Positions 47,201-61,500 of a DNA stretch of 64,000 nucleotides are shown here, in pieces. Position 1 is the first letter of the stretch. Every line of letters starts with the position of its first letter. A program made the position numbers and the translations under genes. Source of the DNA: Streptomyces sp. PTY087I2 (GTDB taxonomy: Bacteria; Actinomycetota; Actinomycetes; Streptomycetales; Streptomycetaceae); the NCBI RefSeq assembly GCF_001687325.1, contig NZ_LZRD01000006.1, positions 62,001 through 126,000 on the forward strand, given 5' to 3'. The notes beneath the pieces were generated by a model. That model was given only the letters and a program-made list of their open reading frames with translations, was not told the origin of the DNA and ran no database searches.

Positions 47201-50200
47201 TCGCCCGCTGGTCCGCCGACGGCACCCTCCACTACCTGGGCCGGGCCGACAGCCAGGTGTCCCTGCGCGGGTTCCGCATCGAGACCGCCGAGATCGAGAC
47301 CGTGCTGTGCGACACGGGCGGGGCCCGCGCCGCCGCCGTCCTCCTGCGCGAGGACCTGCCCACCGGGCCCGGCCTCGTCGCCTACACCACGGGCGGCATT
47401 GCGGCCGCCGACCTGCGCGCCGCGTGCACGGGGCGGCTGCCCGACTACATGGTCCCGACCGCGTTCGTCTCCCTGGACCGGCTGCCTCTGACCGCCAACG
47501 GCAAGCTCGACCGGGCCGCCCTGCCCCTCCCGGACGCCGCCGACACCGGGGAGCAGCCGCCCACCGGACGCGCCCCCCGCACCGCACAGGAACGCCTCGT
47601 CGCCCGGCTCTACGGCGAAGTCCTCGGCCGCGCCCCCGTCGCCGTGGACGAGGACTTCTTCGCCCTCGGCGGCCACTCCCTGCTGGTCACCCGCCTCGCC
47701 GGACGAGTGCGCACGGAACTCGGCCTCGACGTCCCCGTACGGACCCTCTTCGAAGCCGCCACCGTCGCCGCACTGGCGGCCCGGCTCACCGGACTGACCC
47801 GCACGTCGGACACCCGTGTGCCCGCGCTCGCCCCCGCCCCGGCGCGACCCGACCGGCTCCCGCTGTCGCCCGCCCAGGCCCGGCTGTGGTTCCTCCACCG
47901 GCTCGGCGGATCCGCCGTCACCTACGCCGTACCGCTGCTGCTGCGGCTGCACGGGCCCGTCGACGAGGACGCTCTCGGGCGGGCGCTCACCGCCCTCACC
48001 CGACGCCACGAGATCCTGCGCACCTGCTACCCCGAGCACGAGGGACGCCCGGTCCAGCAAGTGCTGCCCGAGGCCGCCCCCGTACCCCTGACCGCTGTGC
48101 ACCTGGACGGAGAAAGCGCCGAGGACGCGGCACGCCGGCTCGCCACCGACCCCTTCGACCTGGCCGACCGGCCCCCGCTCCGCGCCCACCTGCTCACCGG
48201 ACCCGGCGGCGAGCGGGCCCTGCTGCTCGTGGTCCACCACATCGCCTACGACGAGGCCTCCACCGAACCCCTCGTACGGGACCTCGCCCAGCTGTACGCC
48301 ACCAAACTCGACCCGGACCACACCCCGCTCGCCCCGCCCGCTCTCCAGTACGCCGACTACACCCTCTGGCACCAGCAGGCCACCGCCGCCCGGGAGGACG
48401 GGCTGCTGGCCTACTGGCGCACCGCACTCGCCGGAGCGCCCGAGGAGATCGCCCTGCCCCTGGACCGGGCCCGCCCGCCGGAGGTCGACGAACGCGGGGA
48501 CTCCGTGGAGTTCACCCTGCCCGCCGCCACCCACCGGGCCGCCGAGCGGGTCGCCCGGGGCAACGGCGCGACCCTCTTCATGGTGCTCCAGTCCGCCCTG
48601 GCCGTTCTGCTCTCCGCGCACGGGGCGGGCCACGACCTGCCCATCGGCACCACGCTCAGCGGCCGGGGCGAACCCGCCCTGGAAGAACTGCCGGGACTCA
48701 TCGCCAACACCGTTGTCCTGCGCACCGACACCTCCGGCAGCCCCACCTTCGCCGAACTCCTCGCGCGGGTCCGCGCGGTCGACCTCGACGCCTTCGACCA
48801 CGGCGACCTGCCCTTCGAACGGCTCGTCGACGCCCTCGCCCCGCAGCGCTCGCTCTCCCGCCACCCGCTCTTCCAGGTCGCCCTGATCCACCAGAACGCC
48901 CCGGACCGCACCCACCCCTTCGGGCCCGGCACCGTCACGGCGGAACTCGTCGAGACCCGCGCCGCGAAGTTCGACCTCACACTCGCCGTCATCGAGGAAC
49001 CCGGAACGTACGGGCTGCGCGCCGCCCTCAACTACCGCACCGCCCTCTTCGACCGCCCGACCGTCGAAGCCCTGGCGACACGGCTCACCGCCCTGCTCGA
49101 ACGGCTCTGCGCCGAGCCCGAACTGCCCGTGAACCACAGGCATGTTCTGGACGAGACGGAGACGCGGCGCGTGCTCACCACCTCCACCGGTCCCGAAGTC
49201 GCCCTGCCGGAGCGGACCTTGGTGGACCTGGTACGCGAACAGGTCGCCCGTACCCCCGCCGCCGAGGCCCTGCGCGACGGGGTCCGCAGCTGGAGCTACG
49301 GCGAGTTCGACACGGACGCCGACCGGCTCGCCGGACTCCTCGCCGAGCGCGGCGTGGGGCGCGGCGACACCGTCGCGGTCGCCCTGCCGCGCTCCGCCGA
49401 ACTCGTCATCGCCGTCCACGCCGTGCAGCGCGCCGGAGCCGCTTACCTGCCGCTCGACCCGGCCCAGCCGGCCGCCCGCATCACGTCCCAACTCCAGGAC
49501 GGGGGAGCGGTCCTGCTGATCACCGATCCCGCCGTGCCCCTGCCCGAGAACGTTGTCGACGGCCTGCCGGTCCTCGACATCACCGCCGACGAAGTGCCCC
49601 GCTTCACCACCGTTCCCGACGCGCCCCGCCCCGGCGACCCCGCCTACCTCCTCTTCACCTCCGGCTCCACCGGCCGCCCCAAGGGGGTCTGTGTCCCGCA
49701 CAGCGCCGTCGCCAACCGACTCCGCTGGGCCCAGGACACCTACCGGCTCACCGAGGACGACCGGGTCCTCCTCAAGACCCCGGCGACCTTCGACGTATCC
49801 GTCTGGGAACTCTTCTGGCCGCTGCTCGCCGGCGCCACCCTCGTCACCGCGGGGCCCGACGACCACCGCGACCCGACCGCCCTCGCCCGGCTGCTGCGCC
49901 AACACCGCATCACCACCGTCCACTTCGTGCCGTCGATGCTCACCGCCTTCTCCGGCGTCGCCGTCCCCGACGACTGCGCCTCCCTGCGCCGTGTCCTCGC
50001 CAGCGGCGAAACCCTCACCCCGGCAGCCGCCGACGGACTGCTGCGACTCGCCCCGCACACCGAACTGCACAACCTCTACGGGCCGACCGAGGCCGCCGTC
50101 GACGTCACCGCCCACCCCGTCACCACCACCGACATCGCCTCGGGACACATCCCCATCGGCCGGCCGGTGTGGAACACCACCACCCTCGTCCTGGACGAGT

Positions 50201-53200
50201 GGCTGCGCCCGGCCCCGCCCGGCGCACCTGGCGAGCTGTACCTCGCCGGAGCCCAACTGGCGTACGGCTACCACAATCGCGCCGCCCTCACCGCGTCGCG
50301 GTTCGTCGCCGACCCGTACGGCCCGCCCGGGGCCCGCCTCTACCGCACCGGCGACCTGGCCCGGCTGCGGGCGGCGGACGGGAAGCTGGAGCACCTCGGG
50401 CGCGTCGACGACCAGATCAAGCTGCGCGGTCAGCGCATCGAACCCGGCGAGATCCGGGCCGCGCTCGACGCCCACCCCGAGGTCGCCGGCAGCGCGGTGG
50501 TGGCCCACGAGGACACGGCCACCGGTACCACCCACCTGATCGGCTACGTCGTCCTCCGTACGGGAGACGGCACCGCGCTCCCGGCCGGCCTGGACGAACA
50601 CCTCGCCGCCCGGCTCCCCGCCCACCTCGTCCCCACCGCCCTGATGCCGCTGCCCGCCCTCCCCGTCACCGCCAACGGCAAGCTCGACCGCGCCGCCCTC
50701 CCGGCACCCCGCCTGGTCTCCTCGGCCACCCGCATCGCACCGCGCACGGACGAGGAGCGCCGCCTCGCCGCCCTCTTCGCCGAACTCCTGCGGACCGAAC
50801 ACATCGGCGTCGACGACAGCTTCTTCGCCCTGGGAGGGGACAGCATCCTGTCCATCCAACTCGTCGGCGCGGCCCGCAAGGCCGGGCTCGTCTTCACCCC
50901 GCAGGACGTCTTCCGCCACCGGACCGTCAGCGGCCTGCTCGCCGTCGCCGAACGCGCCACCCCGGACGCCGGGACGCCCGCCGGGCAGCCTGAAACCCCG
51001 GGCGGTGGCGAATCCGGCCGGCTCACCCCGCTCCAGGAGGGCTTGCTGTTCCTCTCCCAGTACGACGGACCGGAGGCCACCGGCACCGGCGGCGACCCGC
51101 TCGACGTCTACCACGTCCAGGTCGTCATCCGCCTCACCGACGACCTCGACGCGGACCGCCTCCGTCACGCGCTGCGCACCGTCGTACGCCGCCACGCCCC
51201 GCTGCGCACCGCGTTCATCGGTGAGGAGGGCGGCTGGACCCAGCGCGTACACGCCGACGTCGAGCCGGAGTTCGAGGAACTGGACCTGCGCCGCCGCAAG
51301 CCGAAGGAGCAGGACCGGCGCGCCGTGCGACGGGCCGGAGACGACCGCCGCCGACGCTTCGACCTGTCGGCTCCACCGCTGCTGCGTACCACGCTCATCC
51401 GCCGCTCGGATGCCTGCGAACTGGTCCTCACCGGGCACCATCTGGTCCTCGACGGCTGGTCGTTGCCGCTGCTCGTCCGCGAACTCCTGCACGCGTACGC
51501 GGACATCGAACTGCCTGCCCCGCCCGCCTACCCGCTCCACCGCGCCTGGCTCGACGCCCAGGACGAGAAGGGCGCCGCCGAGGCCTGGCGCACGGCGCTG
51601 GAAGGCGTCACCGAACCCACCCGGCTCGTCCCCGACGACCCCGGCGAGCAGGAACTCCCCGACGAGTACACGGTGCTGCTCGGCGCCGAACTGACCGACC
51701 GGCTCGCGGCGTTCGCCCGGGAACGGGAGCTGACCCTGAGCACCCTCACCCAGACGGTGTGGGGGCTGGTGCTGAGCGCTCACACCGGACGGCGCGACGT
51801 CGTCTTCGGCACGGTCGTCTCCGGCCGGCCCGCCGAAGTGCCCGGAGTGACGGACATGATCGGCCTGTTCGTCAACACCGTCCCCGTACGCATCACCGTG
51901 CGCCCCGAGGAAACGCTCGCCGCTCTCGCGGCCCGCGTACAGGACGAGTTCGCCGCCCTGCTGCCCCACCACCATCTGGGCCTCGCCGCCATCCAGCGCG
52001 CCGCCGGACACGGCGTTCTCTTCGACACCCTCACCGCGCTGGAGAACTACCCGGCCGACGGCGTCCCCGCGCTCGCCGAGGCCACCGGGCTCAACCTGGA
52101 GGAGATCCGGGGCCGGGACGCCACCCACTACCCGCTGACCTTCGCCGCCGTGCCCGGCGAACGGCTCACCCTGCGCCTCACCTACCGCCCGGCGGCCGTC
52201 ACCCCCGCACGCGCGGAGGAACTCGCCGCACGCGTCGAACACCTGCTGCGGACACTCGTCGCCGCCCCGGACACCCGCATCGCCGCGCTGGACCCGCTGA
52301 CGGACCCGGAACGGGACGCGCTCGCCGCACACCGCGCCGGACCGCCGGCCCCGGCCGCCCGCAGCTGGGCGGAGCTCTTCGCCGAACAGTGCGCCCGCAG
52401 GCCGGACGCCGTGGCCGTGGACGCGCCGGACGAGTCTCTGACGTACGCCGAACTCAACGGGAGAGCATGGGAGTTGGGTGGCTCGCTCCATGACTCCGGG
52501 ATCCGTCCCGGGGAGCTCGTCGCGGTGATCCTGCCGCGCTCCGTCGACCTGGTCGTGGCCCAGCTCGCCGTCCAGCAGGTCGGCGCCGCCCATCTGCCCA
52601 TCGACCCGGACTACCCCGAGGACCGGATCGCCGCGATGCTCCAGGACGCCCGCCCGGCGGGGATCCTCACGCACGGTGCGCTCGCCGACCGTTATCCGGA
52701 CGCGCTCCTGACCGACGCACCAATACGTCCTGGGGGCGTGCCGGCCCCGGACGCCGCCGTCACCCCCGACCACCCCGCGTACGTCATCTTCACCTCGGGC
52801 TCCACCGGCCGCCCCAAGGGGGTGATCACCCCGCACCGGGGCCTCGCCGCCCTCGCCACCGCGCAGGCGGAGCGGCTGGGCATCGACGACGGCAGCCGGG
52901 TCCTCCAGCTGGCCTCCCCGTCCTTCGACGCCTCCGTCATGGAGACGCTGATGGCCCTGGCGACCGGCGCGACCCTCGTCGTCCCCGAACCCGGACCGCT
53001 CGCCGGACCGCTCCTCGGCGAGACGATCGCCCGGCGTCGCGTCAGCCACGCCCTGATCCCGCCCACCGCCCTCACCGGGCTCGAACCGGACGGGCTCGAC
53101 TGCCTGCGCACCCTGATCGTCGGCGGCGAGGCGTGCACCGCCCCGCTGACCGCCCGCTGGGCACCCGGCCGCCGCATGGTCAACGCCTACGGGCCCACCG

Positions 53201-55572
53201 AGGCCACCGCCTGCGTCACCATGAGCGCGCCCCTCCTACCCGGCGCGACCCCGCCCATCGGCACCCCGTTGCACGGCGTACGCGCGCATGTCCTGGACAC
53301 CCTGCTCCGGCCCGTACCGCCCGGCGCGACCGGCGAACTGTATGTGGCCGGGCCCGGCGTCGCCCACGGCTACCTGGGCCGCCCGGGGCTGACCGCCGAA
53401 CGCTTCACCGCCGAGCCCGGCGGCCCGCCCGGCAGCCGCATGTACCGCACCGGCGACCTGGTCTCCCGTACGCCGGACGGCTCCCTGCTGTACCACGGGC
53501 GCGCCGACGACCAGGTGAAGGTCCGGGGCTTCCGGGTCGAGCCCGGCGAGATCGTCGCCGCGCTCCAGGCCCGCCCGGAGATCCGCGCGGCGGCCGTCGT
53601 ACTCCGCCAGGACGACCCGGCGGGGCCGCGCCGGCTGGTGGCCTACCTGGTCCCGGCGGGGGACTCGGCGGCCGGGGTCGACCCGGCCGACCTGCGCACC
53701 GCCCTCGCTCGCGTCCTGCCCGACCACATGGTGCCCAGCGCCTTCGTGACTGTTCCCGGGCTGCCCGTCACCGCCAACGGCAAGCTCGACCACGACGCCC
53801 TGCCCGCCCCCGACTTCGGCGCGGCCACCGGCGACACCGCCCTCGAAGGGCCGGTGGAGGAGACGTTGGCCGCGCTCTTCGCCGAGGTACTGGCCCTGCC
53901 CTCGGTGGGCGCGGAGGACAGCTTCTTCACCCTCGGCGGCGACAGCATCCTCTCCATGCAGCTGGTGGCCCGCGCCCGCGCCGCCGGGCTGCGCCTCACC
54001 CCGCGCGAGGTCTTCGAGCAGACCTCGGTCCGGGCCCTGGCCGCGCTCGTCTCCGGCCGGTCGTCGGACCCGGGGGTTGGCCCATCGGCCCCCGCCCTCC
54101 CGGACACCGGAACCGCGCCCCTCACGCCGATCATGCGCTGGATCGCCGAACGGCCCGGCCCCACCGGCAGGTTCAGCCAGTCCATGCTGCTGACCCTGCC
54201 GTCCGCCATCGCCCCGGCCGAGACGGCGGAGGTCCTGGGCGCGGTCCTGCGCCACCACTCCGTGCTGCGCGCCCGCATCGACCTGGACGCCGGGGCCTTC
54301 ACGATCCCGGAGCCGGAGGCGGGAGCCGAGCCGGCGCTGGACGAAGGCCCGTCCGGTACGGGGGCGACCCCCGAGGCGCTGGCCCGCGAGGTCGACGAAC
54401 TCGCCGCCCAACTCGACCCGGCAGCGGGACTGATGGTGAGGGCCCGCAGTTACCCCGGGCACGCCGGACAGCCCGGCAGGCTGCTGCTCGTCGTCCACCA
54501 CCTGGCCGTCGATGGCGTCTCCTGGCGTATCCTCCTCGACGACCTGGCCCAGGCCTGGAGCGACATCGAGCAGGGCCGGACCCCTCAACTTCCGCCCGTC
54601 ACCACCTCGTTCCGGAGCTGGGCCCACACGCTGCGACGGCAGACGGCCACCCGCACCGCCGAACTCCCGCTCTGGGACGACATTCTCGCCGCCCCCGACC
54701 GGCTGCCGACCCCGCCCGGTGCCCCTTCCGTTGAGCCGCACGGCCTGGGCACGGTCGCCCAGGCCCGCCACCTGGTCCGGACCCTGGAGAGCACGCCCAC
54801 CCGCACCCTGCTCACCGGGGCGGCAGATCGCCACGGCGCCCGCGTCCAGGATCTCCTGCTCGCCGCGCTGGCCCGTGCCGTACGCGAGTGGAGCGGGCGC
54901 GACGGGGTGGACTTCGCCGCCCATGTGGAGGGCCACGGCCGGGAACAGCAGATCGAGGACGGCGCCGACCTCTCCCGTACCGTCGGCTGGTTCACCAGCC
55001 TCTACCCCGTACGGCTGACCGCGACGGCCACCGAACCGCCCGCCGACACCCTCGCGCGGACCCGTGACCACCTGGAACGTCTCCCCGACAACGGCATCGG
55101 CTACGGCCTGCTGCGCTATGGGGCGGACACGGCGCGGGAGCCGGAACCTGCCGGCGCACCCCTCGTCGCGTTCAACTACCTGGGGCGGTTCGGTACGTCA
55201 CCGGCCGGCGGGGGAGCGGCCTGGACCCCGGCTCCCGAGGCGGGCGTGCTCGGGGGAGCGATCAACGACACGCTCGCCATGGCCCACGCGGTCGAGATCA
55301 ACGCGCTCACGCGGGACACCCCCGAGGGCCCCCTGCTGGACACCCGGCTCACCTGGTCACCGGCCGCCCTCGACGACAGGTCAGCGCACCACCTCGCCGA
55401 CTGCTGGCAGCGCGCGCTGACCACCCTGGCCGTGGACGGACCCGATCTCAGGGACGGACCGGAGCCCACCACCGGCCCCGCCGACCCGCCCACCGGCAGG
55501 CCCGCCCACGGCCTGTCCCCGCTCAGCCCCGAACAGACAGCCATGCTCGAAGCACGTTGGAGGAACCGGTGA
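38212..55572 (+). CDS. Five-module NRPS: C-A(Gly)-T, C-A(Gly)-T, C-A(Thr)-T, C-A(Ser)-T, C-A(X)-T-E
   Basis: A 5,786-aa synthetase. Motif positions in residues are: C1 HHILLDA 138, A1 core 634, T1 Ser1042; C2 HHIAADE 1235, A2 1702, T2 Ser2097; C3 HHIAADE 2275, A3 2757, T3 Ser3156; C4 HHIAYDE 3342, A4 3812, T4 Ser4211; C5 HHLVLDG 4409, A5 4857, T5 Ser5245; E5 HHLAVDG 5429. The tail [16 protein letters not shown] looks like a docking (COM) helix. Nine-residue codes: A1 and A2 DILQLGLIW (Gly), A3 DFWNVGMVH (Thr), A4 DVWHLSLVD (Ser), A5 DAMLIGAAC (unassigned). C1 resembles the EntF condensation domain ('[12 protein letters not shown]', 'YVELTG'), which accepts an acyl starter. E5 should give a D-residue. 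T4 has the GGDSI motif normally seen before E domains, yet C5 follows directly. ATG at 38212 lies 6 bases after GGGAGA; the frame is open 59 codons further upstream without a ribosome site. GTGA overlap with the next NRPS. Confidence 0.93.
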   Translation: MSTHRERLPLTEAQLGLWSAQRIDPANPVYLTAEYVELTGPLDERAFAEAVTRAVGEADGLSVRFTADGDDIHQETGAVAPAGPELLDLRTADDPHDTALAWMEEERSTPADMEHGPLYRHALLRTGDRRWLWYHRCHHILLDAYGYARLAERVAELYGHACAGTRPPAPSFGTLRDAIEEDQRYTDSEQHALDARFWQDLMADRPHPPTPARTAPSRIPPRFLRSRLTLGAEDAERLAAFAQRSRATWPEAVTAAWALYLTRLTNTPEAVIGSPVSNRTGSVLARTPVTAVNVVPLRVAVDEREAVGDLLRRITRTLRRQRRHQRYRGEQLRRDLQLLGHGRRLVGPQLNIKPFTTDLAFGDCRGAVHSLAAGAVEDLNVTVSDRGGPDTGLTGLDLVLDGNPDLYGPEEPATHLRRFATLLDRLSRAEPDLPAGRVGYLDEAEQRRVLEEFNAPADEAAEGVPAPGLAEGFAAQARRTPHAPALRCGDAVVTYAELADRADRLASVLRARGAGRGSLIAVALPRGEALLVALLAVASAGAAYVPLDPRYPADRLRYMLADSRPLLLVTDRAHPWGGGLPLLTVAPDGTVGGGGPEADDSARGAEGVGSAPGAETEADGPAASGQAHPGDPAYVIYTSGSTGRPKGVVVPRLALDNLLAAMGRLLDLSGEDRLLAVTTVSFDIAALELFVPLLGGATVVLAADDDVRDPFALAGLIRSTAPTVMQATPSLWRVLADADPDALGGLRALSGGEPLPADLADTLTRHANGLVNLYGPTETTIWSTAAVLDRGEPPHVGRPVRRTRAYVLDRTLTPAPVGVTGELHLAGDGVADGYSGRPALTAERFVADPYGPPGSRMYRTGDLARFRDDGTLEVLGRADHQVKIRGHRVEPGEIEAALLAHPSVAEAAVTAVPTPGGDLTLAAYCVLVRTGQGAARTENEPVAEVGAGSDGLWAEPLRAALAEQLPEHLVPGHFVALDRLPLTPNGKTDRAALPAVGTAARPVPGRAPRPGAEALLCELYADVLGHGSVAPDDDFFLLGGHSLSAARLVTALRSRTGAELPVRALFDASTPARLAPVLEAAEAARRSAGAPPPLVRRPRPERPPLSFGQRRLWFLAQSHGEDGSYNIPLALDIAGRLDPDALRRALADIAARHEILRTVLPVQGGEAWQRVLDIASAEPALTEVAVPEAELADRIAAEAARPFAVERETPWRAVLFTPERENGKPVRQTLLLVLHHIAADEWSLPSLLDDLAAAYTARLSGAAPLLPRLPVDHADFTLWQRDAVAASEDVDADYWRTLLSGAPEQLTLPWARPRPDRTGGPARTHDFVLDAELHQRVRALARRTRTTTFMVLHAAFAATLSQLGCGDDLVIGTPVAGRDDEALRDSVGFFINTLPLRTTLHGSPSFLDLLARTRDDDLAALAHQRLPLERIVAEVNPPRLPGVSPLFQVLFAVREEFPDRPVLPGQTGRPRLVATGAAKFDLQCTISEDPATGRATGQLEYRTDLWDASAADRFTAALLNVLDQATAAPERPVATLRTASGAVVTPEPRFVPATSPAELCAAQAARTPSRTALICGADEISYAELDERAARLARLLAERGARPGVLVGVSLPRNADLLVTLLAVGRTGAAYLPVDPDFPPDRIRMLLADAAPALLVTDRATADSLEADPRTALLLDDPATVRAAADAVPLAPRPAHGDAPAYVIHTSGSTGRPKGVVVTRAAVVNFLLCLADTLDFRGSERLLAVTTVGFDIAVLELFLPLITGGTVVLADREQVRDPALLAGLIDTARPTVMQATPSLWRSLLDARPDAVDGLLALAGGEALAPDLARRLIAHGARLVNLYGPTETTIWSTAGALDATAAEAPHIGTPLWNTRALVLGRGLVPVPAGVTGELYLAGDGLALGYLGRPGQTAERFTAEPGGPPGARMYRTGDLARLRTDGTLEIVGRADHQVKIRGHRIEPGEVAAALRAHPAVEDAAVIAHQGPADPTPRLVAYLTGLTGTPETRATTAARVREELRTVLPGHLVPDLCLPLDALPLTPNGKLDRNALPVPRPAAAPTGRAPAGQREELLAALFAELLGLEQVSAEADFFALGGHSLLAARLATRAADVLGHPIPVRQIFDTPTVAALAARSAPPGTLLPALQQTVHDSPLPLSPAQARLWFLSSLQPGPAYHLPFVLTLTGEVDHEALTAAVGDLAARHSVLRTVFPEADGEPTQRVLDQVDAVRLRTVQSREEAEELLGALSAEPFDLATEPPFRVTVLTEPDRTTVLLLIHHIAADEWSVEPLLTDLSAAYRARLAGNAPDLPPLTVHYTDYAHWQRTLLDQGHLGDQADFWRRTLHGAPAVLDLPTDRPRPETPSGRGGFVPFALPDEVASGLRSLAADAGVTPFMVTQAALCSLLAGLGAGDDIPLGVPTAGRGERSTEDLIGFFVNTLVLRTDLSGDPTFRELLGRVRAVDLDAFDHAELPFERVVEELNPERGAANPLFQVMLTYQNRTPVPFAAPGIDDAAFTLRETDTAKFDLIVGFTDHLSGGTVDGAINYSADLFDAATVRTLADRLVTVLSRAVAHPDTSIGSLGVLVAGEEDTLLRGWNPTGDHHGTPSVLDRFARAAADHPDAPALTHDGDSLTYAELDFRTNALARLLLSYGIGPEDRVALLLPRSATLVEAVLAVAKTGAAYVPVDPAYPQDRIAWTLQDAAPALVLTDTLTAGRTPATCTAPVLVLDDPTTNDSWRRQTDRPVTDAERPSPLRQDNAAYLIYTSGSTGRPKGVVVTGRNLARLFDATAEDAFGPDDVWTLVHSYAFDFSVWEMWGALLHGGRLVVVPHTVTRSPDDFLNLLHRERVTVLNQTPSACYQLTEALTAPGSPGIPPALRLIVLGGEALDPARLAPWLRTPDAPRVVNMYGITETTVHVTTHDLTPDTLVPGTSPVGRAIDDLRLYVLDRRLRPVPPGVTGELYVAGAGLSRGYRGRHVLTAERFVADPFGAPGTRMYRSGDLARWSADGTLHYLGRADSQVSLRGFRIETAEIETVLCDTGGARAAAVLLREDLPTGPGLVAYTTGGIAAADLRAACTGRLPDYMVPTAFVSLDRLPLTANGKLDRAALPLPDAADTGEQPPTGRAPRTAQERLVARLYGEVLGRAPVAVDEDFFALGGHSLLVTRLAGRVRTELGLDVPVRTLFEAATVAALAARLTGLTRTSDTRVPALAPAPARPDRLPLSPAQARLWFLHRLGGSAVTYAVPLLLRLHGPVDEDALGRALTALTRRHEILRTCYPEHEGRPVQQVLPEAAPVPLTAVHLDGESAEDAARRLATDPFDLADRPPLRAHLLTGPGGERALLLVVHHIAYDEASTEPLVRDLAQLYATKLDPDHTPLAPPALQYADYTLWHQQATAAREDGLLAYWRTALAGAPEEIALPLDRARPPEVDERGDSVEFTLPAATHRAAERVARGNGATLFMVLQSALAVLLSAHGAGHDLPIGTTLSGRGEPALEELPGLIANTVVLRTDTSGSPTFAELLARVRAVDLDAFDHGDLPFERLVDALAPQRSLSRHPLFQVALIHQNAPDRTHPFGPGTVTAELVETRAAKFDLTLAVIEEPGTYGLRAALNYRTALFDRPTVEALATRLTALLERLCAEPELPVNHRHVLDETETRRVLTTSTGPEVALPERTLVDLVREQVARTPAAEALRDGVRSWSYGEFDTDADRLAGLLAERGVGRGDTVAVALPRSAELVIAVHAVQRAGAAYLPLDPAQPAARITSQLQDGGAVLLITDPAVPLPENVVDGLPVLDITADEVPRFTTVPDAPRPGDPAYLLFTSGSTGRPKGVCVPHSAVANRLRWAQDTYRLTEDDRVLLKTPATFDVSVWELFWPLLAGATLVTAGPDDHRDPTALARLLRQHRITTVHFVPSMLTAFSGVAVPDDCASLRRVLASGETLTPAAADGLLRLAPHTELHNLYGPTEAAVDVTAHPVTTTDIASGHIPIGRPVWNTTTLVLDEWLRPAPPGAPGELYLAGAQLAYGYHNRAALTASRFVADPYGPPGARLYRTGDLARLRAADGKLEHLGRVDDQIKLRGQRIEPGEIRAALDAHPEVAGSAVVAHEDTATGTTHLIGYVVLRTGDGTALPAGLDEHLAARLPAHLVPTALMPLPALPVTANGKLDRAALPAPRLVSSATRIAPRTDEERRLAALFAELLRTEHIGVDDSFFALGGDSILSIQLVGAARKAGLVFTPQDVFRHRTVSGLLAVAERATPDAGTPAGQPETPGGGESGRLTPLQEGLLFLSQYDGPEATGTGGDPLDVYHVQVVIRLTDDLDADRLRHALRTVVRRHAPLRTAFIGEEGGWTQRVHADVEPEFEELDLRRRKPKEQDRRAVRRAGDDRRRRFDLSAPPLLRTTLIRRSDACELVLTGHHLVLDGWSLPLLVRELLHAYADIELPAPPAYPLHRAWLDAQDEKGAAEAWRTALEGVTEPTRLVPDDPGEQELPDEYTVLLGAELTDRLAAFARERELTLSTLTQTVWGLVLSAHTGRRDVVFGTVVSGRPAEVPGVTDMIGLFVNTVPVRITVRPEETLAALAARVQDEFAALLPHHHLGLAAIQRAAGHGVLFDTLTALENYPADGVPALAEATGLNLEEIRGRDATHYPLTFAAVPGERLTLRLTYRPAAVTPARAEELAARVEHLLRTLVAAPDTRIAALDPLTDPERDALAAHRAGPPAPAARSWAELFAEQCARRPDAVAVDAPDESLTYAELNGRAWELGGSLHDSGIRPGELVAVILPRSVDLVVAQLAVQQVGAAHLPIDPDYPEDRIAAMLQDARPAGILTHGALADRYPDALLTDAPIRPGGVPAPDAAVTPDHPAYVIFTSGSTGRPKGVITPHRGLAALATAQAERLGIDDGSRVLQLASPSFDASVMETLMALATGATLVVPEPGPLAGPLLGETIARRRVSHALIPPTALTGLEPDGLDCLRTLIVGGEACTAPLTARWAPGRRMVNAYGPTEATACVTMSAPLLPGATPPIGTPLHGVRAHVLDTLLRPVPPGATGELYVAGPGVAHGYLGRPGLTAERFTAEPGGPPGSRMYRTGDLVSRTPDGSLLYHGRADDQVKVRGFRVEPGEIVAALQARPEIRAAAVVLRQDDPAGPRRLVAYLVPAGDSAAGVDPADLRTALARVLPDHMVPSAFVTVPGLPVTANGKLDHDALPAPDFGAATGDTALEGPVEETLAALFAEVLALPSVGAEDSFFTLGGDSILSMQLVARARAAGLRLTPREVFEQTSVRALAALVSGRSSDPGVGPSAPALPDTGTAPLTPIMRWIAERPGPTGRFSQSMLLTLPSAIAPAETAEVLGAVLRHHSVLRARIDLDAGAFTIPEPEAGAEPALDEGPSGTGATPEALAREVDELAAQLDPAAGLMVRARSYPGHAGQPGRLLLVVHHLAVDGVSWRILLDDLAQAWSDIEQGRTPQLPPVTTSFRSWAHTLRRQTATRTAELPLWDDILAAPDRLPTPPGAPSVEPHGLGTVAQARHLVRTLESTPTRTLLTGAADRHGARVQDLLLAALARAVREWSGRDGVDFAAHVEGHGREQQIEDGADLSRTVGWFTSLYPVRLTATATEPPADTLARTRDHLERLPDNGIGYGLLRYGADTAREPEPAGAPLVAFNYLGRFGTSPAGGGAAWTPAPEAGVLGGAINDTLAMAHAVEINALTRDTPEGPLLDTRLTWSPAALDDRSAHHLADCWQRALTTLAVDGPDLRDGPEPTTGPADPPTGRPAHGLSPLSPEQTAMLEARWRNR

Positions 55573-58500
55573 GTGCGGACCACGGCCTGGAAGACATCCT
55601 TCCCCTGGCGCCCCTTCAGGAAGGCCTGCTCTTCCACGCGGACCTCTCCGACACCGGAGGAACCCCCGGTGCGACCGATGGGCTCGACGTCTACACTATG
55701 CGTCTCGTCTTCCGCCTCGACGGGGACCTCGACACCACTGCCCTCCGCCGCGCCGCCGACACCGTGCTGGACCGCCACCCCCACCTGCGGGCGGCGTTCC
55801 TCCAGGAAGGGCTGGACCGGGCGGTCCAGGTGATTCCCCGCACGGCGGAGGTGCCGTGGCGGGAGGTCGACCTGCGGGACGCCGACCCCGTACGGCAGCG
55901 GGCCGAGGAGCAGCGGATCCTGGACGAGGAGCGCGCCCACCGCTTCGATCTGACCCGGCCCCCGCTGCTGCGTCTCACCCTGCTGCGCCACGGCGACCAG
56001 GACCACACCCTCGTCCTGACGGCACATCACATCCTGCTGGACGGCTGGTCGGTTCCTCTGCTCGGCAAGGAACTGTTCGCCGCCTACGCCCAGCACACCA
56101 AGGCCCCCGCTGCTCCCGCCCTGCCCACGGTCCGCCCCTACCGGGACTTCCTGGCCTGGCTGGCCGCGCAGGACCGGCCCGCCGCCGAGACCGCCTGGCG
56201 CGAAGCCCTCGCCCCGCTGCCCGAGCCCACCCTCCTCGCCCCGACCGCCGCAGGCGGAGCCGCCGCCGTCCCCGAGCCGCCCGTCCAGCTCGATCTGCGG
56301 CTCTCCGTCCAAGTCGGCGAAGGGCTCGCCGCGTTCGCGGCCGCCCGGCAGGTCACCACGGCGACCGTCCACCAGGCGGCCTGGGGCGTCGCCCTGGCCC
56401 GGCTGACCGGCCGCGCGAACGTGGCGTTCGGCACCACCGTCTCCGGCCGGCCCGCCGACCTCGACGGTGCCGAGTCCATGATCGGCCTGTTCATCAACAC
56501 CCTGCCCGTCGCCGTGCACGCACCGCCCCACGCCCCGCTCGCGGACATCGCCACCGCCCTCCAGGCCGGCCGCACGAAGCTCCTCGGACATGAACACCTC
56601 GGCTTGCCGCATATCCAGCAACTGGCCGGACTGGGCGAGCTGTTCGACACCTTGCTGGTGGTGGAGAACTTCGGCGTCGACAGTCAGGGCCTCGCCGAAG
56701 CCCAGGCGGCTGGCGGGCTCACCGTGCGGTCCGTGCGCGGCGAGGACGCCACCCACTACCCCGTCACCGTCGTCGTCCACCCCGGCCCCGAGACCCGCAT
56801 CGCCCTGCGCTACCGGCCCGACCTCCTCACCGCCGACCGGGCCCGCGCCCTCGGCACCGCCTACGTCCGCGTCCTGGAGACCCTGGCGGCCGACTCCACC
56901 GCCCCGGCGGGGAGTGTGGGACTGCTCACCGCACAGGACCGCCGCCGCGTTCTGGAGGACGGCGAGGCCCTGGCCCCCGAGAGCGAAACCCCGTCCGGGT
57001 CCATCCCGGACCGCTTCGCGGCGGCCGCCGCTCTGGACCCCGACGCCATCGCCGTAACGGACGGCGACCGTGCGTTGAGCTACCGGGAACTCGACGCCCT
57101 GTCCGACCGGATCGCCCGCCTGCTGGACGCACAGGGCGCGGGCCCCGGGACCTTTGTCGCCCTTTCCGTTGAACCGTCCGCCGAGCAGATCGCCGCGATC
57201 CTCGGCGTCCTCAAGACCGGCGCGGCCTACCTGCCGCAGCCCGCCGACGCCCCCGCCGACCGGGTCGGCTTCCAACTCGCCTCCGCGCGACCGGTGGTGG
57301 GCCTGGCGACCTCGTCGGCGCACCGGGACAGCCTGCCCGCCACCGACGGGTCCGCCGACCGTCCCGGCGTGGGCTGGCTGACCCTCGACGACATCCCGGC
57401 GGCGGCCCCGGGCGACGCCGCGTACACCGCCCCCGGCATCTCCCCGCACGCCGCCGCCTACGTCATCCACACCTCCGGATCCACCGGGCGCCCCAAGGGT
57501 GTGGTCGTCGAACACCACAATGTGCTGCGGCTGTTGGACGCCACCAACGACGATTTCGGATTCGGCCCGGACGACGTCTGGACCCTCTTCCACTCCTACG
57601 CCTTCGACTTCTCCGTCTGGGAGATCTTCGGGGCGCTGCTGTACGGGGGACGCCTCGTCGTCGTCCCGCGCGCCACGACCCGCGCGCCCGAGGAGTTCGC
57701 CGCCCTTCTGCGCCGCGAACGCGTCACCGTGCTCAACCAGACCCCGTCCGCCTTCCATCAGCTCGCCGACGTCCTGCTCGGCCAGGAGGAGACCTCCGGC
57801 GAAGGCGAACTCGCCCTCCATACCGTCGTTTTCGGCGGCGAAGCGCTCGACCCGGCACGGCTCACCGGCTGGTTCGAGCGGTACGGGGACGACGGCCCCG
57901 AGCTCGTGAACATGTACGGCATCACCGAGACCACCGTGCACGTCACCCACCGGGTGCTGGAAGCCGACGAGGCGTCCGGGCCGGACGCCGCCCCGCTCAG
58001 TCCCGTCGGCCGGCCCCTCGACGACCTCTCCGCGCGGCTGCTCGACTCCGCCCTGCACCCCGTCGCCCCCGGTGCCACCGGCGAGCTGTACGTCGCCGGG
58101 CCCGGCCTGGCCCGCGGCTACCTCGGCCGGCACGCCCTCACCGCCATCCGCTTCGTCGCCGACCCGTACGGCCCGCCCGGCACCCGCATGTACCGCACCG
58201 GGGACCTGGCCCGCTGGACGGCCGACGGTGAACTCGACTACCTCGGGCGAGCCGACGAGCAGGTGCAGATCCGGGGCTTCCGCGTCGAACCCGGTGAGGC
58301 CCGCGCCGCACTCGCCGCCCTCGACGAGGTGGCCGACGCCGTCGTCCTGGCCCGCCCCGCACCCGGCGGCGGCACCCGCCTCCTCGCCTACGCCACCCCC
58401 GCCGCCGGCCCGCTCGCCCCGGACCGCCTCCGCGAGGCCCTGCGCGAACGGCTGCCCGACTACCTCGTCCCGGCCGCCGTCATCCCCGTCGACCACTGGC

Positions 58501-61500
58501 CGCTCACCGGCAACGGCAAGCTCGACCGCAACGCCCTGCCCGATCCCGAGGAAGCCACAACCCTCGGCGGGCGCGCCCCGGCGACCCCGCAGGAAGAGAT
58601 CATCGCCCACCTCTTCGCGGCGGTCCTCGAACGCGAACACATCGGAGCCGACGACGACTTCTTTGCCCTCGGCGGCCACTCCCTGCTCGCGACCCGCATC
58701 GCCTCCCGGATCCGGGCAGCCCTGAACGTAACCCTGTCCGTACGCGACGTCTTCGAAGCCCCCACCGTTGCTGCTCTCGCCCGCCGCGTCCACCACGCGG
58801 GCCGGGCCCCGGAACCGCTCCGGCCACGGCCGCGCCCCACCACCCTGCCGCTCTCCCCGGCCCAACGCCGACTGTGGTTCCTCCAGCAGCTCCACGGCGT
58901 CGGCTCCGACTACACCATCCCCTTCGCCGCCCGGCTGACAGGACCCCTGGACGTTCCTGCCCTGCGCGCCGCCGTCCTCGACGTGATGGCCCGTCACGAA
59001 AGCCTGCGCACGGTGTTCCCCGCCACCGACGGGCAGCCGCGCCAGCACATCGTCGACGTATCCGACCTGCCCGATCCGCTCACGGTCACCGACGCCACCG
59101 GGGTGGAGGACGAACTCCGCCTGTACGTCGAGGAGATGGCCCGCACGTCCATCGACGTCGAGCGGGACGTACCGCTGCGCGCGGGTCTGCTGCGGATCGG
59201 CCCCGACCAGCACGTCGTCGTGCTGGTCGTCCACCACATCGCCGCCGACCAGTGGTCCGCCCGCCCGCTCCTCACCGACCTCGCCACCGCCTACGCCGCC
59301 CGCACCGGAGGCGAAGCCCCGGCCTGGCCGCCGCTGCCCGTCCAGTACGCCGACTTCACCCTGTGGCAGCGCGCCACCCTCGGCTGGGACGACGACGCAC
59401 CGCACCCGGACGGCGTCGTCGCCGCCCAGCTCGACCACTGGCGGGAGGCCCTGCGCGACCTCCCCGCCGAACTTCCCCTGCCCACCGACCGGCCACGTCC
59501 GCCGGTCCCGAGCCACCGGGGCGGCTTCGCCCGGTTCACCGTGCCGCCCGCCGTGCACACCGCGATGCGCACCCTGGCCCGCACCGAGTCCACCTCGCTG
59601 TTCATGGTCGCCCACGCGGCGCTCGCCGCCCTGCTCGCCCGCACCGGGGCCGGCCAGGACATCGTTATCGGCACGCCGGTCGCAGGACGCCACGACAGCG
59701 CACTGGACGATCTCGTCGGCTTCTTCGTCAACAACCTCGTCCTGCGCACCGACCTGTCCGGCGACCCGTCCTTCCGCGACCTCCTGCACCGGGTCCGGGA
59801 CACCGACCTCGCCGCCTACGCCCACGCGGATGTGCCCTTCGAGCACCTGGTCGACGCGCTCGCCCCGCACCGCTCCCTCTCCCGCCACCCGCTCTTCCAG
59901 GTGATGCTGGCGTACGAGAACCGGCAGGCGGGCGAGATCGGGCTGCCCGGACTCACCACCACGACCGTCCCGGCGTTCGGCCGTTCCGCCAAGTTCGACC
60001 TGACCTTCACCCTCGCCGAGCGCGACGGAGCGGACGGCATCGAAGGCGTCCTCGAATACGCCGAGGACCTCTTCGAACCCGCGACCGCGCGTGCTCTCGC
60101 CGACCGGCTCGTCCGTCTCCTGGCCGAGGCTGTCGCCGATCCCACGACACCCCTGCACCGGCTGGAGATCCTCAGCCCCGCCGAGCGCACCGCGCTCCTC
60201 GGCCGCCATGAGGACACCGCCGTACCGCACGGCGACGCCACCGCCACCCTGCCCGGCCTCTTCGCCGCCGCCGTCGCTGCCCACCCCGACGCCCCTGCCC
60301 TCGCCGGACCGGACCTCGCCACGGGAGACCGGACGGAACTGGACTACCGGCAGCTCGACGCCGCCGCGAACGCCCTGGCCCACGACCTCATCGCCCATGG
60401 GGTACGGCCGCAGGACCGGGTCGCGGTCATGCTGCCCCGCACCGTTGAGGCCGTCGTCGCCCTCCTCGCCGTCGCCAAGACCGGAGCCGTCTACCTCCCG
60501 GTCGACCCGGACTACCCGGCCGACCGGATCGCCCACATGCTCACCGACGCGGCCCCCGCTCTCGTCCTGACCGGCCCCGGGACAGGTCTCGGAACAGCCT
60601 CCGGAACAGCCGCCGCCGACGGCGTACCCCGGCTGGAGATCGACGGTTCCCTGCGCGTCCGGTCCGCCGACGACCCCGGCCTCTGGCGCACCCAGCGGCC
60701 CGACGCGGTGGCGTACATCATCTACACCTCCGGCTCCACCGGCCGCCCCAAGGGCGTGGCCGTCACCCACACCGGGCTGCCCGCGCTGGCCCGCACCCTC
60801 GCCGACGCCTTCGGGGCCGGGCCCGGCGACCGGGTCCTCCAGTTCGCCTCGCTGAGCTTCGACACGTCGGTGTGGGAGATCGTCATGGCGCTGTTCTCCG
60901 GCGCGGCCCTGGAGATCGTGCCCGCCGACCGACGCCTGGGCGAACCGCTCGCGGAATTCCTCACCGAACACCGCGTCACCCACCTCACCGTCCCGCCCGC
61001 CGTCCTCGCCGCACTCCCCGAGGACGCCATCGCCCCCGGCACTACGCTCATCGTCGCCGGAGAGGCCTGCACCCCCGCCCTCGTCCGCGCCTGGGCTCCC
61101 CGCACCCGCATGTTCAACTCCTACGGGCCCACGGAGACCACCGTCGACGCCACACTCTGGCGCTGCGACCCCGACCTCCTGCGCGCCGAGGACACCAGCC
61201 CCGTCCCCGTCGGCACCGCCGTCGCCGGGACAGCGGCCCTCGTCCTGGACGCGGCGCTGCGACCGGTCCCGCCCGGCACCCCGGGTGAGCTGTACGTCGC
61301 CGGGTCCGGGCTCGCCCGCGGCTACCTGGGCCGCCCCGGCCTCACCGCGACCCGTTTCGTCGCCGACCCGTACGGTCCGCCCGGCACCCGGATGTACCGC
61401 ACCGGCGACCTGGCCCGCCGCCGCGCCGACGGTGAGCTGGAGTATCTGGGCCGCGCCGACCACCAGGTGAAGCTGCGCGGATTCCGTATCGAACTCGGCG

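Noticed and set aside
46702..53049. Very long open frame on the minus strand opposite the NRPS
   Set aside because: It is antisense to well-supported C-A-T modules; the product is Gly/Asp/Val/Arg-rich with no domain motifs. High-GC coding DNA commonly leaves such frames open.
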